Assembly: GCA_903847585.1 (NCBI GenBank)
Contig: CAINEC010000131.1
Span: forward strand, 1 to 37,497
DNA: 37,497 bases
Direction: 5' to 3'
Source of the DNA: an uncultured Bacteroidota bacterium
GTDB taxonomy: Bacteria; Bacteroidota; Bacteroidia; AKYH767-A; OLB10
Positions 31,638 through 37,497 of the stretch are shown in pieces. The position numbers and the translations under genes are program-made. The notes below the pieces were generated by a model that saw only the letters and a list, made by a program, of their open reading frames with translations, did no database searches and was not told the origin of the DNA. Each line of letters starts with the position of its first letter. The first letter of the stretch is position 1.

Positions 31638-33893
31638 ATGAAATTATTTCCCGACCATTCACTTTTAGTTGAAGAGTTTGAGCGCATCAAGCAGATGACG
31701 GCGGACTATTGTGCTGGATCATTGGGAAGAAAATTAGTGGTGGAGATTACCCCTTCAGATGATTTTACGGAGGTTGTAACACGTCTGGAGCAAACAGAAG
31801 AATTTCGAAAGATTATTTCAAACAGTGAACCTTTTCCGTTTGAAGTATATCCAGATATTTCTTCGGAATTAAAATTACTGGGTATTCGTAATTCGGTTCT
31901 TACGCTATCACAGTTGGTGATGGTCTATAAGGTGATGAATCATGCACGTGCGGTGTATGATTTTTTCAAAGAGCGTACACTTCGCTTTCCTTTATTGTTT
32001 GCAGTATTAAATGATATTCCATTTGAAAAATCGATTATCACTTCCATCGAAGAAGTTATTGACGATACAGGTAGCATAAGAAGTTCAGCATCTCCCGATT
32101 TAGCTCGTATACGAAAGCAGTTAGGAAGAAAGCGAATAGAGGCGAATCAGATTTATATGAGCGTGATTGCCAAGTATCGCAAGAGTGGTTGGCTAACGAG
32201 TGAAGCAGAGGAAAGCTGGAGAAATGGTAGACGCGTTGTGGCTATTGTTGCAGAGCAAAAACGTACTGCTAAAGGAATCGTTCACGATATTAGTGCTACG
32301 GGAAAAACTTGTTTTATAGAGCCAGAAGAAACGCTTGGAATTAATGCCATGTTGATTCAGCTAGAGCAGGAAGAACAAGAAGAGATTAGAAAGATTTTAA
32401 AAGAGCTAACAGAACATTTACGGAAGTACCATACCGTTATGAAGCATTATTTGAATTGCATTGTGCGATTCGATATGATTGCTGCTAAGGCTAAGTTAGC
32501 TATTCACCTCGATGCTCATTTACCTTATATTGAAAATAAGCCTGCTGTCGATTTAAAAGATGCTTATCATCCGTTGTTATATGCGATGAATAAGACAAAT
32601 AAAAAACAAACGATTCCCTTTAGTTTAAAATTAAATCAAGAGCAACGTATATTAGTAATCAGTGGACCCAATGCGGGAGGGAAGACGGTTTGCATGAAGA
32701 CCGTTGGTTTGTTACAATTACTCTTACAAGCAGGATTTTTAACGACCTGCGATGGTAATAGTCGTTTTGGATTTTTTAGAAAAATATTAGTTGATATCGG
32801 TGATTCACAGTCGTTAGAATTTGAGTTGAGCACTTATAGTTCGCGATTGCAGCATATGAAAGTATTTTTGCAGCAATCCAACCCTGATACTTTATTTTTA
32901 ATTGATGAATTTGGTACAGGTACAGATCCATCTTTAGGTGGTGCATTAGCTGAATCAATTTTGGAAGAAATGAATTTCAGAAAAGCGTTTGGAATTATCA
33001 CAACGCATTATATGAATTTAAAAGTGCTGGCAGATAAAACTCCAGGAATCATTAATGGTTCAATGGCTTTTGATGCGCAGCGGTTATTACCTCGATTTTA
33101 TTTGGAAGTAGGTAAGCCTGGTAGCTCCTATACATTTGTTGTTGCTGAGCGCAGTGGATTACCACCAGGCGTCATTAATCGTGCGCGAAAGAAAGTGAAG
33201 AAGAGTAGTTTGGTGTTAGAGGAATTGTTGAACAAAATGGAGCACGAAAAAGGGGAGGTGGCACGTTTACTTGACATCAATAAAAAGCAAGAACGAAAAT
33301 TAGAAGAGTTGATTAATAAATATGAGAAGAATGTTGCTAGTCAGGAAAAGCGAAGTGAAATGGATGATGAGCGTATTCGTCAGCGGGAATTACGATTAGC
33401 CAATCAGCTGGAAGAAAAGTTCAAGCGTTTTGTGAAAGATTGGAAAGAGTCCAAAAATAAAAAGGCTGTATTAGATCGTTATAATGCGGGCTTGTCCAAT
33501 AGAAAAAGCAAGTTAAGTGAGAAAGAGGTGTTGATTATTGAAGAGCAGATTAAATACACGCAGCAGCATATTCAAAAAGGTAAGAAAGTGTTTTTACGTG
33601 ATGGAAAAGTAGAGGGTGTTGTTGAGAGTGTTGATGGTAATAAGGTTAATCTTGTTTTCGGAAATATTAAAACAACTGCAGATATTTCGAGAGTATTATT
33701 AGCAGATATGCCGAAGGATACGGGTATTGTCACTGCTAAAATTGCTATTGACAAGAAAAAAGAAAATCATCCGAAGAAGCAAAATAAGCATGATAAAAGA
33801 TTGAATAAAAATCCAATTAACGAGCTTAGTAAGCAATCGCCTGCAGAAGAAAAGAAATCGAAGTTTTTACCGAGGAAGAAAGTGGATAATTAA
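31638..33893 (+). CDS. mutS2: MutS2-like protein lacking the Smr domain
   Basis: The 751-residue MutS-family ATPase of the MutS2 branch lacks the mismatch-binding domain. Features: clamp/lever core, the motif GIVHDISATGKTCFIEPEE (about 213-231), Walker A GPNAGGKT (343-350), Walker B DTLFLIDE, then FGTGTDPSLGGALAES, and ITTHYMNLK. A long coiled coil (about 520-680) and a KOW-like stretch (GKVEGVVESVDGNKVNLVFG) follow. The end is a Lys/Asn-rich tail instead of the usual Smr endonuclease domain. Family roles include suppressing recombination and rescuing stalled or collided ribosomes. Without Smr, nicking activity is not expected. It may be co-transcribed with the exonuclease gene, 37 bases upstream. 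Confidence 0.92.
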   Translation: MKLFPDHSLLVEEFERIKQMTADYCAGSLGRKLVVEITPSDDFTEVVTRLEQTEEFRKIISNSEPFPFEVYPDISSELKLLGIRNSVLTLSQLVMVYKVMNHARAVYDFFKERTLRFPLLFAVLNDIPFEKSIITSIEEVIDDTGSIRSSASPDLARIRKQLGRKRIEANQIYMSVIAKYRKSGWLTSEAEESWRNGRRVVAIVAEQKRTAKGIVHDISATGKTCFIEPEETLGINAMLIQLEQEEQEEIRKILKELTEHLRKYHTVMKHYLNCIVRFDMIAAKAKLAIHLDAHLPYIENKPAVDLKDAYHPLLYAMNKTNKKQTIPFSLKLNQEQRILVISGPNAGGKTVCMKTVGLLQLLLQAGFLTTCDGNSRFGFFRKILVDIGDSQSLEFELSTYSSRLQHMKVFLQQSNPDTLFLIDEFGTGTDPSLGGALAESILEEMNFRKAFGIITTHYMNLKVLADKTPGIINGSMAFDAQRLLPRFYLEVGKPGSSYTFVVAERSGLPPGVINRARKKVKKSSLVLEELLNKMEHEKGEVARLLDINKKQERKLEELINKYEKNVASQEKRSEMDDERIRQRELRLANQLEEKFKRFVKDWKESKNKKAVLDRYNAGLSNRKSKLSEKEVLIIEEQIKYTQQHIQKGKKVFLRDGKVEGVVESVDGNKVNLVFGNIKTTADISRVLLADMPKDTGIVTAKIAIDKKKENHPKKQNKHDKRLNKNPINELSKQSPAEEKKSKFLPRKKVDN

Positions 33894-33917
33894 TCCCTAA
33901 TTAAATTTTGTAATCAG

Positions 33918-34793
33918 TTAATATTTTCCGGATTCGATTTGAAAAAACTCGATTAATCCATTTTTACTTTTCTTAGTAACTGCGCATGTTCCGCCTGAAT
34001 TATATTCATACCAAGTAAGAAGTCGATCAGCATACCCGTCACCGTTTAAATCGGCTACAATTCCTAAGTCGTGAATCCAGAAATTGTCATTTTCTTCTTG
34101 AGAAATTTCATTAAATGGTAAGTAGTAACAATTATCTCCACTAGAACTATTTTTAAAAACACTGTCATTCGCACTTTCAAGAAATCTTTCCAATGGAACA
34201 TTATCGGTTGGTTCGTTAAAATTGAAATCATAATGAAATCTTGCAAAAGAGTAATTCTTTTTCTTTGCTTTTTCTACCTCCTCAAAATATTCTTGTAATC
34301 CAATTCCCCAACCCGCAATATCTACTGATATTTGATTAGCGTTCGTCTTGCACCATTCAATTTTACTTACAAAATCAAACTTGTAGTTTTTATTTGTTTG
34401 ATTACCATATTTCTTTTTTAAATAAGCAATATCGCCTTTTTGTCTTATATAACCATCACGGTCTATTGCTGCCATACAATGTGATAATGGATCGTAAGGG
34501 AGTTTTAAATATTCATTATAGGATATGACATGATGTGATTCTGAAGGGAATTTTTCAAAACTTAAAGTAGAATCAGGGCAAATAACTTCATCAATGCAAA
34601 TTGTATCCTTATTACAATCCAAAATCGTTAAATAAATCCTTCGCTCTTCAGGTTCTTTGGGTATTTCAGTAAGCGGTGTTTTTTCGACCTTTTTTCTAGG
34701 TTGAGCTAAGTCTAATGCATTATCATAGAGGATGAAAAAAGCAATTGATAATCCAAGTATAATTACAACCCCAGTTAATTTTTTAATAGACAT
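33918..34793 (-). CDS. Membrane-anchored or exported protein with DxNxDG motif, function unknown
   Basis: The 291-residue protein has one N-terminal hydrophobic segment (VVIILGLSIAFFILYD), then an extracytoplasmic part. VADLNGDGYADRLL near the end has the D-x-N-x-D-G spacing of a calcium-binding loop, as in FG-GAP/VCBS-type repeats. Several Cys (DCNKDTICIDEVICPD; NCYYLP; GTCAVT) could form disulfides. I recognise no family or catalytic motif. It is convergent with mutS2 (24 bases apart) and lies 21 bases downstream of the lytic transglycosylase gene, so it may be co-transcribed with it. Confidence 0.6.
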   Translation of the reverse strand: MSIKKLTGVVIILGLSIAFFILYDNALDLAQPRKKVEKTPLTEIPKEPEERRIYLTILDCNKDTICIDEVICPDSTLSFEKFPSESHHVISYNEYLKLPYDPLSHCMAAIDRDGYIRQKGDIAYLKKKYGNQTNKNYKFDFVSKIEWCKTNANQISVDIAGWGIGLQEYFEEVEKAKKKNYSFARFHYDFNFNEPTDNVPLERFLESANDSVFKNSSSGDNCYYLPFNEISQEENDNFWIHDLGIVADLNGDGYADRLLTWYEYNSGGTCAVTKKSKNGLIEFFQIESGKY

Positions 34794-34814
34794 TTTTAAA
34801 ATTTAATATGACTA

Positions 34815-36194
34815 TTATTTACCATTTTGTTTAGCGTATTTCTGCGATAACTCTAACTTTCCTAAATTCTTATAAGCTTTCGATAAGGAATCAGAGGTGG
34901 ATACTGAATTCGGGAATAAATCGAGATTGTTTTTTAATATTGCAACAGCCTCTTCATTCATTCGCTTAATCATAAGTTCGTTTGCTAGCGATACGTAGTG
35001 CGATTCGTTTACTGGATATTTACTATTTGTTTTTGCTAATTGATTTTTTAATGCCGTTGTTTTTGTTTGGTAGGTATTAAAATCAATAGTTCCATCAATC
35101 ATATCACGCTCATATTTTTCAATGCATGTCGTTAGCTGATCACTTTCTGATGCACCTTTCACCTGATTTCTATTCATCTTCGATTCATAGCGTGCGCCAT
35201 ATACGATAAACACGCTGTCGCCATCGGAGTTCATCAAATCATCGAAGTTTAGTAAAGATGCTAAGGCTAATTGAGAATAATTCTGACTTTCATTTTTAAA
35301 TCCACAAGCTTCAGTTGTCCATAGTTTAACAATCAACTCTTGACCACCCGTGGTAGGATTGATTTTATTAATCGCGCATTTTAAATTTCCAGGACCTGCA
35401 TGGTATGCGTGCATCACTAATAAGCGGAACCAGGTATCTGTTTCGTTGTACTTAATATTACGTTCGTTAAGCATTTTGCGAACTGCCGGAATGAATCCAT
35501 TCTTCAACGACATCGAAGCTGCATAGGCTGACTTTTTTAAATCACTGCGGTCATCGCGATTAGCATTTACGACCAATCCGTATTTCTGAGCTTCGTAAGG
35601 CATTAGCTGAAATGGTCCGCCAGCACCAGCATAGGAAACAGATTTGCTTTTACCTGGACTTTCAATCAGCAAAATAGCCTGCGCATAAAAAGGATCAACA
35701 TCATTATCGATAAAATATTGAACAGCTTTCGAAAGATATGGAATTGTTTTACGATGCTCGAAAAAGTGTCGCTTACCGCTGGTGATATAAAGTTCTTTAT
35801 CATTAGCAATATTATATCGGTCTCTTACTTTTGCTTTTTCTCGAGATAGTTCAGGCTCTACAATCGTTTTCCAATCGGTATAAGGTACCTGCTCAAGTGG
35901 TGTTCTTGTTTCTGCAATGTTTACAATGCATGAATCTGGACTCAAGCAAATAATTCTTTTCCAGAATGCAGGTTGAGCTAATTGGTCCCAGCGTTCGTTT
36001 TTTAACTTGTGGACATCTACAAAAGCCATTCTGCTTGTGTCGTCTTTGGTTGCAACAACTTTCTTTACTAAAATGGAGTCGTATTTACCTGGTATTATTG
36101 GAGCAGTTTCTACTGCAGGTTCTTTTCCTGAACAGCCAATTGAAAACAGTAGGAATGATGTTATATAAAATGCGTTGGTGATAATTTTTTTCAT
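34815..36194 (-). CDS. Lytic transglycosylase lipoprotein (SLT, GH23)
   Basis: The 459-residue peptidoglycan lytic transglycosylase is anchored as a lipoprotein: lipobox FSIGC with Cys21 when the start is ATG 36194 (an earlier alternative start would place the basic n-region wrongly). The GH23/SLT domain lies at about 155-330. The catalytic Glu is in AQAILLIESPG (Glu178), then SYAGAGGPFQLMPYEAQKYG (188-207), and HAYHAGPGNLK closes the fold. The C-terminal about 130 residues are helical with TPR-like units (ANELMIKRMNEEAVAILKN). Expected role is cleaving glycan strands for wall growth or remodelling. Confidence 0.92.
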   Translation of the reverse strand: MKKIITNAFYITSFLLFSIGCSGKEPAVETAPIIPGKYDSILVKKVVATKDDTSRMAFVDVHKLKNERWDQLAQPAFWKRIICLSPDSCIVNIAETRTPLEQVPYTDWKTIVEPELSREKAKVRDRYNIANDKELYITSGKRHFFEHRKTIPYLSKAVQYFIDNDVDPFYAQAILLIESPGKSKSVSYAGAGGPFQLMPYEAQKYGLVVNANRDDRSDLKKSAYAASMSLKNGFIPAVRKMLNERNIKYNETDTWFRLLVMHAYHAGPGNLKCAINKINPTTGGQELIVKLWTTEACGFKNESQNYSQLALASLLNFDDLMNSDGDSVFIVYGARYESKMNRNQVKGASESDQLTTCIEKYERDMIDGTIDFNTYQTKTTALKNQLAKTNSKYPVNESHYVSLANELMIKRMNEEAVAILKNNLDLFPNSVSTSDSLSKAYKNLGKLELSQKYAKQNGK

Positions 36195-36378
36195 GGTAAA
36201 AGTTAATATCAAAGTGTAACGGACAGAATCAATTTAAATTGCTCGTAAATCGATTTTCAAATTTAAGTTGGTTTACATCTGTTTACACATCGTCTGATTA
36301 ATTATTATGAACGATTTATTGTTAAACATCTTGCCATTTTCCGTTTGATAATCTGATTTAAAATGTTGGTTTTATTCC

Positions 36379-36386
36379 TATTTTTG
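36379..36386 (+). promoter_or_regulatory. Predicted -7 box abutting the helical-protein start
   Basis: TATTTTTG matches TAnnTTTG and ends four bases before ATG 36391, again predicting a near-leaderless message. No upstream TTG sits at the usual distance. Confidence 0.45.
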
Positions 36387-36390
36387 CGAT

Positions 36391-36855
36391 ATGTCATCTA
36401 CTCAATTCAAAGACTCTATCGAGATTACCGCTGCTAAGGAATTAAAGCTATTTGTTCGCTCTATGGCAGCATCATATCGTTTTATATTTCAGCAAATGGA
36501 AGTCGATTTTGTAAAACGCGCCGATATGCTCGAGTTAATTGAGCATGATGAAGTGAGTAAGTTGGCTGCACGATTTGCTGCTGTTGCAGATGGCGATAAA
36601 CTTGTCCTTTCAAGATTAGAGTTGTATCAATTATACACGATGATGGAATTGGTTTGCCGTAGTTTTTTAACGGAGATAGGCGACACCTACAAAGAAATCA
36701 CCATGCGCATCAATAAGGTGGACGAAGAAAAGTATAATGCTGTTCGTAATATTGAACTTAAAATTGCTCAAACATTAATCCAGCAAATAAGAGTCGATTT
36801 TGCTAAAGACCCCGACTTTGAAGAGATAGAGGAGAAGCTGGAAATGTTGGACTAA
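36391..36855 (+). CDS. Helical cytoplasmic protein of unknown function
   Basis: The 154-residue soluble protein appears almost entirely alpha-helical and acidic (SIEITAAKELKLFVRSMAAS, FIFQQMEVDFVKRADMLELI, LSRLELYQLYTMMELVCR, AVRNIELKIAQTLIQQIRVDF, the last two cited in part). There are no membrane segments, signal peptide or known motif. I do not recognise the family. It stands alone between a minus-strand transglycosylase and a minus-strand HAD gene. Confidence 0.65.
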   Translation: MSSTQFKDSIEITAAKELKLFVRSMAASYRFIFQQMEVDFVKRADMLELIEHDEVSKLAARFAAVADGDKLVLSRLELYQLYTMMELVCRSFLTEIGDTYKEITMRINKVDEEKYNAVRNIELKIAQTLIQQIRVDFAKDPDFEEIEEKLEMLD

Positions 36856-37073
36856 TTAATGGTTAAATTTATATTACCGAGCCGACCAATGTTAAGTGGG
36901 AATTAAAATAATAAGTTCTCCTTAATATTCAATTCCGAATTTCATAATAATCTAGTGACTGTTTTCTTAAACGAAATTAACCTTGCAAGTATTTCTTTGC
37001 AGTATTGTTTTGAATGGTTAATGTATAAGAACGGTTAAGAAAAAATTATTGGAAAATGTTAGTTTTGGGAATC

Positions 37074-37104
37074 AGGGAGGTGTAAGCTTCCCTTTCTCTT
37101 TTTA
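37074..37104 (+). terminator. Possible terminator in the 36856-37101 gap
   Basis: AGGGAGG (37074-37080), loop TGTAAG and CTTCCCT (37087-37093) make a 7-bp stem with one G-T pair, followed by TTCTCTTTTT. It is 220 bases past the preceding gene, so it may end a long 3' UTR or a small RNA. The rest of this 246-base gap shows no gene. Confidence 0.45.
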
Positions 37105-37497
37105 TAAGCTGTCTGTCCAATTGTAAAGGGAATTACTAATCTCATCCATTATTGAAGTTTTTTCTCCGCCGTATTTCTTTTTCTCATCAATAAATATAGT
37201 TCTCATTCCTGCATTTCTTCCGAATTCCATATCGGATATTGAATTACCAACAATTATCGATTTTGCTAAATCGATTTCCGGAAAATCTTTTTGAGCTTCA
37301 TAAGCCATTGTAGGGTTTGGCTTTCTTCGGATGTCGGAACGATCAGCAGCAGGAGCATAGTAAATAGCGTCAATACGTCCGCCAGTTTCTTGAATTGCAG
37401 CTACCATCTTTTCATGGATGTTGGATAAATCTTCATCCGTCATGAGCTCTATTCCAATTCCTCGTTGATTGGTTACAATAATTATTCTTCCGAAGAT
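37102..37497 (-). CDS. HAD-family phosphatase, GmhB/HisB-N-like (partial)
   Basis: The gene runs off the right edge; 131 C-terminal residues are present. They start FGRIIIVTNQRGIGIELMT (HAD motif II with TNQRG), then IHEKMVAAIQETGGRIDAIYY, RKPNPTMAYEAQKDFP (motif III Lys) and IIVGNSISDMEFGRNAGM (motif IV). This is the layout of D,D-heptose-1,7-bisphosphate phosphatase and histidinol phosphatase. The Cys-rich zinc loop seen in zinc-binding GmhB/HisB-N is missing (YYAPAADRSDIRRKPNP has no Cys), so it belongs to a zinc-free subgroup or a related sugar-phosphate phosphatase. Motif I (DxD) lies outside the window. Confidence 0.85.
   Translation of the reverse strand: MFGRIIIVTNQRGIGIELMTDEDLSNIHEKMVAAIQETGGRIDAIYYAPAADRSDIRRKPNPTMAYEAQKDFPEIDLAKSIIVGNSISDMEFGRNAGMRTIFIDEKKKYGGEKTSIMDEISNSLYNWTDSL

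Noticed and set aside
1-37497. CRISPR array, tRNA, rRNA, insertion sequence or prophage
   Set aside because: No regularly spaced direct repeats, cloverleaf, rRNA signature, transposase or phage structural gene was seen in the sequence or its proteins.

Overview
The window looks like chromosomal DNA of a Bacteroidota member, of the Flavobacteriia or a nearby class. The evidence is the low GC content, TAnnTTTG-type promoter boxes, two secreted proteins with type IX (Por) secretion C-terminal domains (…YPNP… then …GFYLLKIS / …GIYFLRLG), a DUF4294 protein, a GH3-family protein, and the etfB-etfA-bifunctional nuclease cluster divergent from a TPR gene and pdhB. Genus or species cannot be read from the sequence. 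No rRNA, tRNA, IS element, prophage or CRISPR array is visible. No gap between genes exceeds about 270 bases.

Layout. 1-2.2 kb: the end of an unidentified gene with a strong terminator, a TspO/MBR membrane protein, then a small accessory island. The island holds two back-to-back type II toxin-antitoxin modules (a ParE/RelE module with a frameshifted toxin on minus, a DUF6364-PIN module on plus) and a 130-bp repeat-like structured element. 2.2-8.7 kb: biotin carboxylase, DUF4294 protein, OmpH/Skp-like chaperone, release factor 3, an unknown secreted protein, an FkbM methyltransferase and a deoxynucleoside kinase. 8.8-12.9 kb: a minus-strand run of a PolX/PHP protein, a GH3 protein and a secreted propeller-like protein. 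12.9-17.4 kb: an outer-membrane-type protein, a DUF559 nuclease gene carrying GC-rich repeat sequences inside its reading frame, a permuted-papain protein with signal peptidase SppA, and a small membrane protein. 17.4-24.1 kb: a T9SS-exported YCF48/BNR-repeat protein, then the bifunctional nuclease/EtfA/EtfB operon, divergent from TPR and pyruvate dehydrogenase E1-beta. 24.2-30.1 kb: a DUF1016 (YhcG-type) nuclease closely followed by a T9SS repeat protein, then a three-gene operon in which a secreted VWA protein lies between the two halves of a split transketolase. 30.2-37.5 kb: a DnaQ-like exonuclease fused to a UvrC/Cho-like GIY-YIG region with a four-cysteine cluster, a MutS2 without Smr domain, two unknown proteins, a lipoprotein lytic transglycosylase, and the 3' part of a HAD phosphatase running off the right edge.

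How the genes work together. Most of the window is housekeeping: acyl-CoA carboxylation, pyruvate oxidation, beta-oxidation electron transfer, the pentose phosphate pathway, dNTP salvage, translation termination, and envelope proteolysis and wall turnover. A DNA-maintenance theme recurs (PolX/PHP, exonuclease-GIY-YIG, MutS2, BFN-UVR, DUF1016, DUF559). I see no large, clearly new multi-gene defence system. The items most worth a second look are the VWA gene inside the transketolase operon, the exonuclease-GIY-YIG-cysteine-cluster protein, the frameshifted toxin, the repeat-bearing DUF559 gene, the polymerase-degenerate PolX, and a set of predicted near-leaderless promoters.
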